The notes: a model not told the origin generated them from the sequence alone. 64,000 nt of DNA from Bacteroidaceae bacterium (GCA_024684455.1 JAIKWU010000001.1:1-64000), one strand, 5' to 3'; numbered from the stretch's first letter, positions 53,594 to 62,913 are shown. Numbers and translations are program-made.

Positions 53594-54390
53594 GGTTGCT
53601 TGCCGATGTAGGCGAGGATGCCGCCGTCAACGTAGAGGACGTGACCGTTGACTGCATCCGAAGCATGAGAGGCAAGGAAGACAGCGGGACCGCCCAGTTC
53701 TTCTGGCTCAAGCCAGCGTCCAGCAGGTGTCTTGGCGCAGATGAACGAGTCGAACGGATGACGAGAGCCGTCGGGCTGGCGTTCGCGCAGCGGAGCGGTC
53801 TGCGGCGTAGCGATGTAGCCAGGGCCGATGCCGTTGCACTGGATGTTGTACTCGCCGTATTCGGAGCAGATGTTGCGTGTGAGCATCTTCAGTCCGCCTT
53901 TGGCTGCAGCGTAGGCACTGACAGTTTCGCGACCCAGTTCGCTCATCATCGAGCAGATGTTGATGATCTTGCCTTCGCGACGCTCCATCATCTCGGGAAT
54001 GACAGCGGCGCTGACGATGTAGGGGGCCACGAGATCGACGTCGATGACCTGCTGGAACTCCTGGCGCTTCATCTCGTGCATGGGGATGCGCTTGATGATG
54101 CCGGCGTTGTTGACGAGGATGTCAATCTGGCCTACTTCCTTGTGGATGGTCTCGACCAGTGCCTTGACAGCCACTTCGTCGGTTACGTCGCACACGTAGC
54201 CGTGGACGTTCTCGATACCAGCCTCCTTGTAGTTGTTCAAACCGCGTTCGAGGGCTGCCTCGTTGATGTCGTTGAAGATGATGTTCTTGATGCCGGCGGC
54301 AACGAATGCCTTTGCAATGTTGAAGCCGATGCCGTAAGATGCGCCTGTAATCCACGCATTCTTACCTTCGAGTGAAAATGGATTTGACAT
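53590..54390 (-). CDS. SDR-family gluconate 5-dehydrogenase / KduD-like
   Basis: 266 residues from the ATG at 54390 (the frame extends to 54615 but that part overlaps the helicase gene in another frame). Classical SDR: ITGASYGIG cofactor loop, NNAGI, IINICSMMSELG, YAAAKGGL (YxxxK), and DAVNGHVLYVDGGILAYIG. Closest known roles are 2-dehydro-3-deoxygluconate 5-dehydrogenase (KduD, from pectin) and gluconate 5-dehydrogenase; sequence alone does not choose. It lies 46 bp after the helicase gene and is coupled to the MATE gene. Confidence 0.88.
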   Translation of the reverse strand: MSNPFSLEGKNAWITGASYGIGFNIAKAFVAAGIKNIIFNDINEAALERGLNNYKEAGIENVHGYVCDVTDEVAVKALVETIHKEVGQIDILVNNAGIIKRIPMHEMKRQEFQQVIDVDLVAPYIVSAAVIPEMMERREGKIINICSMMSELGRETVSAYAAAKGGLKMLTRNICSEYGEYNIQCNGIGPGYIATPQTAPLRERQPDGSRHPFDSFICAKTPAGRWLEPEELGGPAVFLASHASDAVNGHVLYVDGGILAYIGKQP

Positions 54391-54436
54391 GATAAATAAA
54401 TGATAAGTGAATAAAGATAAAAACTTCAGAAATGTC

Positions 54437-57400
54437 TTAACTGCGCATCTTGACCATGTTGTCCGTGATGACGACAACGCCGGTCTTCTGCAATTGCGAC
54501 AGTGCGCGGTCGAACACGGCGATGAGTTTCGGAGTGATGCGGCTGTAGCCGAGGATACGCGACGCCTGACGTTTGAGGTCTTCGACAGGACAGGCCACCA
54601 TCTGCTCGACGGCACAACGCAGGCAGTTCTTCACCTCGACGAGAGGGATGTCGGCGATGTCGCGGCCCGAGCCTGTACGGAACTTCTCGTAGCCGAGCGA
54701 CTGTTCGAACGATGCCCAGTAGTAGGGTGCGTCCTGACGGTCTTCTGGGTCGAGATAGGCATTGCCTAAGTGGCTCTCGATGAGTTTCTGGAAGCGAGGT
54801 GTCACGCGTGGTTGCTGCCATACGTCGGCCATGCGGCGACAGAGCAACGAAAACGTTATCGGCTGCTCCGTCTCGATGATTTTCGCCACCTGCGTGTCGA
54901 GAGTCTTCTTCTTCCGCTCAATCTCTTCGATGAACCATTCGCCCTGCTGAACAGCGACACTGGCACGGGTGTAGGGCAGTGCATAATTATCGACAGAGAC
55001 GGGTTGCCAGTCCTGCGGAACGGCTTCTTCATCGGTGTCGGCTACCACGGCAACGGGTGCGGCTTCGACAGAGGCTGTCGCTGCCTGCGTGTCGGCAGGA
55101 GCACCTCCCTCCAACACTTGTCGGATGCGTTCGAGCACGGCGTCGCGATGGAGGAACCAATCGACCGACCATACTTTCATAATTCGCCAGCCAAGCATGT
55201 TGAGCACGGAGGGCTGACAAATTTCGCGATCGCGCTGTGTCTTGGTCTGATAATAGGTGCGTCCGTCAATCATGATGCCCAGACAGTAAGTGCCTTCATC
55301 TTTGGGATCGACGACAGCGAGATCGACTTTGAAGTTCGAACGGCCCACCTTCCTGTCCACTTTGTAGCCCAGCGTTTCAATTTCGTGGGCGATGGCTTCA
55401 ACCATATACGACGTTGTTGCCTGTTCACCTGTCTGCTGCGTGCCACTTGTGTGAAGGGTGCTGCCGCCGGCAAACTCCAGAAAACGCTTCAGGCCGACGA
55501 CGCCTTCTGCCTGTGTGCGGTTAAGGTCAATTTGTTCGGGACGCAGGGTGCTGAACACCATCATCTCGTAGCGGGCACGGCTGACGGCCACGTTCAGACG
55601 GCGTTCACCGCCTGCATTGTTCAGGGGACCGAAGTTCATGGACACTTTGCCGTCTTTGTCGGGACCGTAGCCAACGCTGAAGAGGATTACGTCGCGCTCG
55701 TCGCCTTGCACGTTTTCAAGGTTCTTCACGAAGATAGGCTCTTCGCCTCCGTATGCCTTCTCTTCCAGTTTCGGATTTTTGGCCAACTCTTCTTCGAGAA
55801 TGTCCTCGATGAGGTCCTGCTGCACCTTCGAGAAAGAGACGATGCCGATGCTGCGCTTCGAGAGTTCATCGTCGCTGAGCCTGCGCAGGGTTTCCTTTAC
55901 AATGGCTTCGGCTTCGGAGCGGTTCTGGCGCGTCTTTCCCATGTCATAGACGCCATCGACGTGTACGAGGTTGACCTTCGACTGGCGGTCATCGACCGAG
56001 GGGAAAGTGAAGAGTTTGCCTTCGTAGTATTGCTTGTTGCTGAAGGCGATGAGGCTTTCGTGCTTCGAACGGTAGTGCCAGGTGAGGTAACGTGCCGGGA
56101 GCGACAGGGTGATGCAGTCGTCCAGGATGCTTTCCATGTCGTCGTAGGCTGCCATTTCCTCGTCGCTCACCTGAGTGGTGAAGAATGATGTCGGCGGCAT
56201 CTGTTTGGGGTCGCCGACGCAGACGAGTGCACGCCCTCTGGCGATGGCACCCACTGCCTCGCTCGTTGGCATTTGGCTGGCCTCGTCGAACATCACGATG
56301 TCGAAGGGGGCGCGCTCTAGGTCGATGTATTGTGCAACGCTGATGGGCGACATGAGCATACAAGGGCAGAGGCGCGGCAAGAGCGTCGGAATCTGATCGA
56401 CGAGTTGGCGTATCGTCGTGCCGCGTCCTTTCGACTTGATGTTGCGTTTCAGGATGCCGACTTCGCTGCTGGCTGCGGCTTCTAACGTGAGATTAGGAAT
56501 GCGGCTGGCGAGTTTCGCATACAATTCCTGCTTGGTGAGTTCCTGGAATTGGCGTGCCATGTCGCGGTAACGCTGAATCATCTGTTCGAACAGCAGTCCG
56601 TTGAACATCTGCAATTGCTGGTCGGCGTCGATCATGCTTTCCGCCTTTCGCTCGTAAATGGCACGGAGGAAAGCGTCGGCGGCTTCAGAACCCGTCGCAC
56701 CCCGCTGCATGATGTAGTTGACGGCACACTGGAGTCCGTTCTGTTCCAGTTCTTGACGCTTCACCGACCACAGTGCCCAGTCGTGTGCCAGGTCGGTGTG
56801 GTGTGCCCAGCGGTTCATGGTTTCAGCGATTTCCGGTACGGAAAGTGTGTCGATCGAGGGCTTGAGTGGTTCTGTGGCAGCGACGAAGGCGCAGACATCA
56901 TCCACGTTTGTCACACTCATTTCCTGCAGTCGCTGCTGTGCTGCTTTGAAGGCATCGAGGCGGTCGCACAGTTGGGGTATGCCGTCCCAGTCGATGTTGC
57001 AGCCTTGCGTCTTGAGCATTTTGCGCATAGAGCGTTTGGCAAATATCTTCGGCAGGAACCACTTCAGTTCCGTCTGTTGCCACTGAGTGCGAGTGAGCAC
57101 AGGGTCGAGAGCGAGGGATTGGTTGCCATATGCCGTTGTGACGGCACTGGTAGCATTCTTCAATGCTGTTGCCCGTGTGCTGACTTCTTTAAGTTGCTGG
57201 TAAGTCTGGGTGAGTGAGCCTATGTTTGCCAGGCGGGCCTGTGCGTTGGTAATTTGTGCGGAGAGCGTCCGGCTGGCACCGACGCTTGTGTCAGTAAAGT
57301 AAAGTTCTTTGAGCGGATGTTTACTGGTAGGTCCTGTCAGGTCGAGCAGGGCGTCGAGTTGGCGCAGTTGGTCAGCCTTCTGCAAGAGTTGTTCCTTCGT

Positions 57401-58801
57401 CAGCGAGGTGTCAAAGGAGCCTATGTTCATGGGCTCGAGTGCAATGGCGAGGCCTCCGGTGATGCAGTCGTAGAGCGACAGGCCGTCGGTTGCCGGTGTG
57501 TGCAGTGCGTCCATGTAGGCGATGAGTTGCTTTCTTTGTTCAAACAGACGCTGAGACAGCGCCGCATACTCCGAAGGCGACTGCTTGTGAGCCACTTCCA
57601 GTGCCTGTTCCATTTGATTGAGGAAGTGGGTCTTTGTCGCCTTGTTGGAGTGCATCTCGAGGCAAAACGCACCGATGCCGATTTTCTCCAAACGTTTCTG
57701 AACTACGCTGAGCGCTGCCATCTTCTCGGCTACGAACAGCACACGACGCCCGTGGTAGAGGGCGTTGGCAATCATGTTGGTGATGGTCTGGCTCTTACCT
57801 GTGCCTGGAGGGCCATAGAGGATGAACGAGCGTCCTTCGCCTGACTCGATGACGGCCTCCAATTGGCTGCTGTCCACATCGAGGGGCACGGCATAGGTGC
57901 GTGGCTCGTCGTTCACATCGACCTTCTTTGCGTCGATCTCCTTGCCAGGCTGTTCGTTATTTTGTATCAGTGCGTCGGCAAGTTTTCCCTCCACCAGTGT
58001 CTGGATGATGGGGTTCTGCTTCATCTTGTCTGCCCCGTTGTGCAGGTCGTTCCACATCACGAACTTGTTGAACGAGAAGAGTCCGAGCACGGCTTCCTCT
58101 TCGACCGTCCAGCGCGACTTCTCCTTCACAGCCTCGCGTGCGATGTTGAGGACCGCAGGCACATCTACACCGTGCTCATCGAGGGGTAGGTGCTTGAGTG
58201 CCGAGAAATCGACGTCGAACTGCTGGCGCATCATTTCGATGAGTGTCGTGTTGGGCACAACGTCCTCGTCGCGCATACGTACCTCGTATTTTCCGCCTAT
58301 CTTGCGAACGATATCGACGGGCATCAGCAGCAACGGCGCGAGGCGCGGCGTCTCTGTCTTCGGCGATTCGTACCAGTGGAGCATGCCCAGCACGACAAAC
58401 AGCGTGTTGGCACCATTCTCCTCCATGGCCACACGGGCGGCACGGTGCAGGTTCTTCAGCGCCAGTTCCAGTTCGCGTTCGTCCAGCCCCGTCATCAGCA
58501 CATTCGGCTTGGCCTGGCCCGTCTCGTCGGTCTTTGCCTTGATGGTCAGGCTGCCGCCATCCTGCAATAGGTCCTCCAGGGCGGCGATGTCATCGCAGAC
58601 GAGGGGAATGACCTTGCCGCGGATGCGGAGATTCAGGAAATTGTTGCGCAGCGAGAAGTCGAGCAACTTGCGTTCCCACAGTTGCATTTTCGGCAGCCGT
58701 GCCTCCTCTTCCTTGGTCATCAGTTCCAAGGATTCAGCAACGTCCTTCGGCTCTTCTGCCACTACATCGGGTAATACGTGTTCTTGTTCGATGTCTGCCA
58801 T
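54437..58801 (-). CDS. DUF4011 - superfamily 1 helicase - Vsr-like nuclease - DUF3320 protein (Hhe-like)
   Basis: 1454 residues from the ATG at 58801 (a GTG lies two codons earlier). Residues ~38-330 are DUF4011 (QLWERKLLDFSLRNNFLNLR). The SF1 helicase has Walker A GPPGTGKS (~330-337), a long helical insert, Walker B DEASQMPTSEAVGAI (~840), GDPKQMPPTSFF, and C-terminal motifs (NVQGDERDVILFSVGYG, LNVAVSRARYEM). Residues ~1120-1230 form a Vsr/restriction-like domain (VDRKVGRSNFKVDLAVVDP, GIMIDGRTYYQTKTQRDRE), then a DUF3320 domain (~1290-1340). Proteins with this order have been reported as the single-gene antiphage system Hhe; a general DNA repair role is the alternative. Own promoter at 58833. 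Confidence 0.88.
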   Translation of the reverse strand: MADIEQEHVLPDVVAEEPKDVAESLELMTKEEEARLPKMQLWERKLLDFSLRNNFLNLRIRGKVIPLVCDDIAALEDLLQDGGSLTIKAKTDETGQAKPNVLMTGLDERELELALKNLHRAARVAMEENGANTLFVVLGMLHWYESPKTETPRLAPLLLMPVDIVRKIGGKYEVRMRDEDVVPNTTLIEMMRQQFDVDFSALKHLPLDEHGVDVPAVLNIAREAVKEKSRWTVEEEAVLGLFSFNKFVMWNDLHNGADKMKQNPIIQTLVEGKLADALIQNNEQPGKEIDAKKVDVNDEPRTYAVPLDVDSSQLEAVIESGEGRSFILYGPPGTGKSQTITNMIANALYHGRRVLFVAEKMAALSVVQKRLEKIGIGAFCLEMHSNKATKTHFLNQMEQALEVAHKQSPSEYAALSQRLFEQRKQLIAYMDALHTPATDGLSLYDCITGGLAIALEPMNIGSFDTSLTKEQLLQKADQLRQLDALLDLTGPTSKHPLKELYFTDTSVGASRTLSAQITNAQARLANIGSLTQTYQQLKEVSTRATALKNATSAVTTAYGNQSLALDPVLTRTQWQQTELKWFLPKIFAKRSMRKMLKTQGCNIDWDGIPQLCDRLDAFKAAQQRLQEMSVTNVDDVCAFVAATEPLKPSIDTLSVPEIAETMNRWAHHTDLAHDWALWSVKRQELEQNGLQCAVNYIMQRGATGSEAADAFLRAIYERKAESMIDADQQLQMFNGLLFEQMIQRYRDMARQFQELTKQELYAKLASRIPNLTLEAAASSEVGILKRNIKSKGRGTTIRQLVDQIPTLLPRLCPCMLMSPISVAQYIDLERAPFDIVMFDEASQMPTSEAVGAIARGRALVCVGDPKQMPPTSFFTTQVSDEEMAAYDDMESILDDCITLSLPARYLTWHYRSKHESLIAFSNKQYYEGKLFTFPSVDDRQSKVNLVHVDGVYDMGKTRQNRSEAEAIVKETLRRLSDDELSKRSIGIVSFSKVQQDLIEDILEEELAKNPKLEEKAYGGEEPIFVKNLENVQGDERDVILFSVGYGPDKDGKVSMNFGPLNNAGGERRLNVAVSRARYEMMVFSTLRPEQIDLNRTQAEGVVGLKRFLEFAGGSTLHTSGTQQTGEQATTSYMVEAIAHEIETLGYKVDRKVGRSNFKVDLAVVDPKDEGTYCLGIMIDGRTYYQTKTQRDREICQPSVLNMLGWRIMKVWSVDWFLHRDAVLERIRQVLEGGAPADTQAATASVEAAPVAVVADTDEEAVPQDWQPVSVDNYALPYTRASVAVQQGEWFIEEIERKKKTLDTQVAKIIETEQPITFSLLCRRMADVWQQPRVTPRFQKLIESHLGNAYLDPEDRQDAPYYWASFEQSLGYEKFRTGSGRDIADIPLVEVKNCLRCAVEQMVACPVEDLKRQASRILGYSRITPKLIAVFDRALSQLQKTGVVVITDNMVKMRS

Positions 58802-58832
58802 ACGCACATATATTATAAGGTGTATTCAATTT

Positions 58833-58864
58833 GCAAAGTTACGAATAAGCGAGCGCACTTCAAA
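58833..58864 (-). promoter_or_regulatory. Promoter of the helicase gene
   Basis: Minus strand TTTG (58861-58864) and TAACTTTGC (58833-58841), 19 bp apart, 32 bp before the ATG. Confidence 0.7.
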
Positions 58865-58957
58865 ATGAAAAAAGATTTTTTTCAAAAGTCAGCGAACTGT
58901 GGCCCGCTGTCGGTGACACTTTGCCGTCACTGTCTGACAGGAACAGAGTAAAGAAAA

Positions 58958-58997
58958 AGGGAGGCGCATCAGACCTCATGGACCTGTGCGCCTCCCT
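58958..58997 (-). terminator. Terminator of aqpZ
   Basis: Arms AGGGAGGCGCA (58958-58968) and TGCGCCTCCCT (58987-58997); on the minus strand a T-rich stretch (TTTTTCTTT) follows the stem. Confidence 0.88.
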
Positions 58998-59024
58998 CTT
59001 GTCTTTGGCTTTTCGTACTGTGCC

Positions 59025-59705
59025 TTATGCTTCTTTGTCGCAACTTACCATTTTCCACAGCAGGGCAGCGATGGCACCGCCTACGAGCGGAGCCAGAATG
59101 AACACCCAAACCTGACACAGGGCGTCACCACCTTCGAAGATGGCGGGGCCGAGCGAGCGTGCAGGATTGACACTGGTGCCCGTGTAGTGAATGCCTACGA
59201 GGTGGATGAGGATGAGGCTCAGACCGATGGCCAGGCCGGCAAAGTTGTTCGTCGCGCCGTTGGTCTTGGCAGTGGCTCCGAGAACCACGAACACAAAGAG
59301 GGCGGTCAGTACGACCTCGACGATGATGCCCAGGGCGATGTTGCCGTTCGGACAAGCATTGGCACCCGTCTTCGTGCCTTCAGCCAGTTCGGGAGCCACG
59401 CTGACGATGCCGAACAGGATGGCAGCCGCGATGATGCCGCCGATGAACTGGCCAATCCAGTAGCCTACGGCGTCCTTGCCCGTCATGCGTCCGCTCAGCC
59501 ACACACCGAGTGTGATGGCAGGATTGATGTGGCAGCCACTAATGCCGCCGATGGTGTAAGCCATGGCAACAACCGATAGACCGAATGCGATGGCCGTACC
59601 TACAACCGACGCAGTGTCAACACCGCAGTTCAGGCTCACGGCCGTGCCGCAGCCCAGAAGTGTCAGTACCATCGTACCGATGCACTCTGCTAAGTACTTT
59701 TTCAT
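59025..59705 (-). CDS. aqpZ: Aquaporin Z-type MIP channel
   Basis: 226 residues, six TM segments and the two half-helices with NPA: GCHINPAITLG (~64-74) and GTSVNPARSLGP (~187-198). The second NPA is followed by Arg as in all water channels; GGISGCHINPA and HYTGTSVNPAR agree with AqpZ. It passes water through the inner membrane. Monocistronic with promoter at 59769 and terminator at 58958. Confidence 0.96.
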   Translation of the reverse strand: MKKYLAECIGTMVLTLLGCGTAVSLNCGVDTASVVGTAIAFGLSVVAMAYTIGGISGCHINPAITLGVWLSGRMTGKDAVGYWIGQFIGGIIAAAILFGIVSVAPELAEGTKTGANACPNGNIALGIIVEVVLTALFVFVVLGATAKTNGATNNFAGLAIGLSLILIHLVGIHYTGTSVNPARSLGPAIFEGGDALCQVWVFILAPLVGGAIAALLWKMVSCDKEA

Positions 59706-59768
59706 AAGCGTAGTAAAAATTTAATGAATAAAAAAATGTAAAACTCTCTAAATTTTGCGATTTCACAG

Positions 59769-59777
59769 GCAAAAGTA
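59769..59777 (-). promoter_or_regulatory. -7 box TACTTTTGC of aqpZ
   Basis: Minus-strand TACTTTTGC, ~64 bp before the ATG. Confidence 0.5.
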
Positions 59778-59841
59778 GAGAAAACTTTTGCATTTTGCAA
59801 GGAAAAAACCGCTAAAATTCATTTTACCGCATAATTTTACG

Positions 59842-59850
59842 TAATTTTGC
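59842..59850 (+). promoter_or_regulatory. -7 box TAATTTTGC of the DPP-IV gene
   Basis: TAATTTTGC lies 114 bp before the ATG at 59965; the C/G-rich palindrome at 59875 would be in the leader. Confidence 0.55.
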
Positions 59851-59874
59851 GGAGAAAATAGCGACTTCCGCACT

Positions 59875-59914
59875 CCTCCCCGGAAAGGGGAGGTGCCCCA
59901 ACGGGGCGGAGGGG
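59875..59914. repeat. C/G-rich double hairpin in the DPP-IV leader
   Basis: CCTCCCC-GGAAA-GGGGAGG type stem (59875-59893) and GCCCC-AAC-GGGGC (59895-59907), followed by GGAGGGG. Related in style to the elements at 15476 and 20794. Confidence 0.7.
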
Positions 59915-59964
59915 TCACTAACTCTCCAATCATCAGCATACCCATAAAAACAATCAACATCAAT

Positions 59965-62148
59965 ATGTCAAAAACAACCATGATGGCAGCCCTTGTGGCA
60001 CTGCTTACTACCCAGACACTTATGGCACAGGAAACAATCAGAAACAACCGCCCCTTCACACTCGATGACCTCATACCAGGTGGGGCGACGTTCTACCAGG
60101 CATCCTATCCCGAGACGATGTACACGACGTGGTGGGGCGAACGGCTCATGGAGCAGGACATGGACGAGGTGCGGGAAATAACGGAGGACGGCACGAAAAA
60201 GGGTGCGCTTTTTACTCTCGCCGACATCAACGCGGCACTCAGCGCAGCCAACTTGCCCCTCACGAGGCATCTGTACACGGTGGAGTTCCCCTATGCCAAC
60301 GAGACGTTGGTACTGTTGTCGCAGCCAGCCGCTAAGGCACTGATTGACTGGACGAAAGGCTCTGTCGTGTGGACGCAACAGCGTGACACCCTTGCCACAG
60401 CTGAGGACTGGCACGCGCCTTCGCGCAACCTCGCCTTTGTCAAGGCGCACAACCTCTATGTGACGGACAGCAGTGGACAGACACGCGCAGTGAGCACCGA
60501 CGGCAGCCTCGACGTTGAATATGGCGAAAGTGTTCACCGCGACGAGTTCGGCATCACGAAAGGCACGTTCTGGAGCCCTAAAGGCACGAAACTCGCCTTC
60601 TATCGCATGGACCAAAGCATGGTGACGAAGTATCCTCAGGTCGATATCAGCGCGCGTTGTGCCGTGCTCGACCCCGACCCCTATCCGATGGCAGGCGAGA
60701 CGAGCCACGAAGTCAGCGTCGGTATTTATGATGTGCAGACGCAGAAAACAGTGTATCTGAAGACGGGCAATCCCAAAGACAGATACTTCACCAACCTAGC
60801 GTGGAGTCCCGACGAGAAGACCCTGTATCTCATCGAACTGAACCGCGACCAGAACCATGCCACGCTCGACGCCTACGATGCTGCGACGGGCCAGAAAATC
60901 CGCACGTTGCTGGAAGAGCGCAGCGACAAGTACGTCGAACCGCTCCACCCGATACAGTTCCTGCCCTGGGACGACACGAAGTTCATCTATCAGACGCGCA
61001 ACCGCGACGGACAGAATCACCTGTTCCTCGTTTCGCTCGAAAAACCCGAAAAACTCACATGCCTCACACAGGGCGAATATGAAGTCATCGATGTCTTGGG
61101 CTTCAACACGGCCGCCAAGACCCTCATCTATGCCAGCAATGAAGGCGAGACAATCGGACAGAACCTCTGGAGCGTAGATATGAAGGGAAAACGCCACATT
61201 GTCGGCAGCCGCGAAGGCTGGCACAACGGTTCGCTGAGCGAAAGCGGAACAATGGTTGTGGACAACTGGACGTGTGGCGGTGACACAAAGGTCGGACGCC
61301 GCATCGACCTCGTCACGACTCAAAAACCGAGGGTGACAAACTTGATGACAGCCCCGGAGCCTTGGACAAACTTCGCCGTACCCGAAATCAAGGTAGGCAC
61401 GCTGAAGGCTGCTGACGGGGTTACTGACCTCTACTACAGGCTGATTCTGCCAACCAACTTCGACCCGACGAAGAAGTATCCCGCCATCATCTACGTCTAT
61501 GGCGGACCTCATGCCCACAACATCGACAGCAGCCGCCACTACGGGGCACGCGGCTGGGACATCTGGATGGCACAGAAGGGCTACGTGATGTTCTGCCTCG
61601 ACAACCGTGGTTCGGAGCATCGCGGACTGGCCTTCGAACAAGCCACTTTCCGCTGCCTTGGTGTCGAGGAAATGAAGGACCAGATGAAGGGCATCGACTA
61701 CCTGAAGTCATTGCCTTATGTCGATGCCGAACGCCTCGGCGTACACGGCTGGAGTTACGGCGGATTCATGACCACGAATCTCATGCTCACCTATCCCGAT
61801 GTGTTCAAGGTAGGTGTGGCTGGCGGTCCTGTCATCGACTGGAAATACTACGAAGTCATGTACGGCGAACGCTATATGGACACGCCGCAGACCAATGCAG
61901 AAGGCTATGCCGAGACGTCGCTCCTCAACAAGGCAGGCAATCTGCGCGGCCGCCTGCTCATCATCTATGGCGGCAACGACCCGACCTGTGTCCCGCAGCA
62001 TACGCTGTCGTTCATCCGTGCCTGCATCGATGCTGGCACGCATCCCGACCTCTTCACTTATCCTGGCGACGGACACAACATGATGGGTACCGACCGTGTG
62101 CATCTGCACGAGCACATCAGTCGCTACTTCGACGATTTTCTGAAGTAG
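59965..62148 (+). CDS. Dipeptidyl peptidase IV-like S9B serine peptidase
   Basis: 727 residues from the ATG at 59965; a longer frame starts inside the C/G-rich repeat and is rejected. Signal peptide MSKTTMMAALVALLTTQTLMAQ. N-terminal beta-propeller (~40-460) and C-terminal alpha/beta hydrolase with VYGGPHAH, nucleophile elbow GWSYGGFMTT, Asp in IYGGNDPTC and His in GDGHNMMG. The Glu pair in MDEVRE-like segments may bind the peptide N terminus. It removes X-Pro or X-Ala dipeptides in the periplasm or at the surface, as in Porphyromonas and Prevotella. Confidence 0.94.
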   Translation: MSKTTMMAALVALLTTQTLMAQETIRNNRPFTLDDLIPGGATFYQASYPETMYTTWWGERLMEQDMDEVREITEDGTKKGALFTLADINAALSAANLPLTRHLYTVEFPYANETLVLLSQPAAKALIDWTKGSVVWTQQRDTLATAEDWHAPSRNLAFVKAHNLYVTDSSGQTRAVSTDGSLDVEYGESVHRDEFGITKGTFWSPKGTKLAFYRMDQSMVTKYPQVDISARCAVLDPDPYPMAGETSHEVSVGIYDVQTQKTVYLKTGNPKDRYFTNLAWSPDEKTLYLIELNRDQNHATLDAYDAATGQKIRTLLEERSDKYVEPLHPIQFLPWDDTKFIYQTRNRDGQNHLFLVSLEKPEKLTCLTQGEYEVIDVLGFNTAAKTLIYASNEGETIGQNLWSVDMKGKRHIVGSREGWHNGSLSESGTMVVDNWTCGGDTKVGRRIDLVTTQKPRVTNLMTAPEPWTNFAVPEIKVGTLKAADGVTDLYYRLILPTNFDPTKKYPAIIYVYGGPHAHNIDSSRHYGARGWDIWMAQKGYVMFCLDNRGSEHRGLAFEQATFRCLGVEEMKDQMKGIDYLKSLPYVDAERLGVHGWSYGGFMTTNLMLTYPDVFKVGVAGGPVIDWKYYEVMYGERYMDTPQTNAEGYAETSLLNKAGNLRGRLLIIYGGNDPTCVPQHTLSFIRACIDAGTHPDLFTYPGDGHNMMGTDRVHLHEHISRYFDDFLK

Positions 62149-62152
62149 GGGA

Positions 62153-62581
62153 TTATCCTTTCTGCGGCCACAAAATCCTGTTGGTGACTCGCTCGACCGA
62201 GAGCAGCGTGCCGTCCTTGTCGGTAATGCGCACCTCCCAGACGTGTGTGCTGTGTCCGGCGTGCAGCAGTCGTGCCGCGCCAAAGACCTTGCCCTCTGTC
62301 GGCGACATCGCCAGGTGTGTGCCGCTCACCTCGGTGCCAATCACCGATGCCGTCATGTCGAAACCGATGACGTGCAGGCTGCCGGCACCCGCCAGCGTCT
62401 CGGCCAGCGCCAGGTAGGCACCCCCGTGGAGCACGCCGCGATACTGTCGAACACGGTCGGTGATGGGCATCTCGACACGGGCCGCATCGTCGTCGGAGGG
62501 GAGAAAGTGCAGTTGCATGTTTTCGACCATCGTGCCGTGCATCGAACGGTGCATCAGGTCGCATTCTTCTTTTGTCAGCAT
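62153..62581 (-). CDS. PaaI-like hotdog thioesterase
   Basis: 142 residues from the ATG at 62581 (upstream frame precedes the promoter). Hotdog fold: YRGVLHGGAYLALAETLAG with the HGG signature and central helix, then ASVIGTEVSGTHLAMSP and WEVRITDKDGTLLS. Such enzymes hydrolyse acyl-CoA thioesters, for example 1,4-dihydroxy-2-naphthoyl-CoA in menaquinone synthesis or phenylacetyl-CoA; the substrate is open. It converges on the DPP-IV gene with a 4-bp gap. Confidence 0.88.
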   Translation of the reverse strand: MLTKEECDLMHRSMHGTMVENMQLHFLPSDDDAARVEMPITDRVRQYRGVLHGGAYLALAETLAGAGSLHVIGFDMTASVIGTEVSGTHLAMSPTEGKVFGAARLLHAGHSTHVWEVRITDKDGTLLSVERVTNRILWPQKG

Positions 62582-62603
62582 AGTGTTTCGTTGGATTTTG
62601 GTT

Positions 62604-62612
62604 GCAAATTTA
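62604..62612 (-). promoter_or_regulatory. -7 box TAAATTTGC of the thioesterase gene
   Basis: Minus-strand TAAATTTGC 22 bp before the ATG, which fixes the start at 62581. Confidence 0.6.
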
Positions 62613-62643
62613 CGCAAAATTCTAGAGAACAGAAAATGCGACG

Positions 62644-62721
62644 CCAAGTACTTGGAAAAAACACGCCAAGTGCTTAGCGTTCGAACGCCAAGTGCTTAGC
62701 GTGAAAATTCCAAGCACTTGG
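62644..62721. repeat. 22-bp-period palindromic array E (4 units)
   Basis: Units 62644-62655 (CCAAGTACTTGG), 62666-62677 and 62688-62699 (both CCAAGTGCTTAG), 62710-62721 (CCAAGCACTTGG). Linkers AAAAAACACG, CGTTCGAACG, CGTGAAAATT. It lies between the thioesterase promoter (32 bp away) and the FKBP promoter on the other side. Confidence 0.94.
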
Positions 62722-62845
62722 AGGAAATGCTGGAGTGGGGAGAAAAGTGCCGCGAAGAGGGCATGTTTTCCTGACAAAAGGCGTTGTGCGCGTTAAAATA
62801 ACATAAAATCACGGTGCCGGTGCTGATGTTCAGAGAAATAATGTG

Positions 62846-62854
62846 TACCTTCGC
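62846..62854 (+). promoter_or_regulatory. Probable -7 box TACCTTCGC of the FKBP gene
   Basis: One mismatch to TAnnTTTG (TTCG); 59 bp before the ATG at 62914. Confidence 0.4.
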
Positions 62855-62913
62855 ACCGATTTTGGGCCTGTTGCGACATCGCCCGTTATTTAGTATCAGT
62901 AAAAAGTTAAAAA

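Noticed and set aside
53590-54615. N-terminally extended SDR starting at 54615
   Set aside because: The first 75 residues overlap the helicase gene in another frame and have low-complexity Ser/Arg content; MSNPFSLEGKNAWITG is the normal family start.
59893-62148. Longer DPP-IV start at 59893
   Set aside because: The extension is translated from the C/G-rich palindrome and lies before a good signal peptide that starts at 59965.
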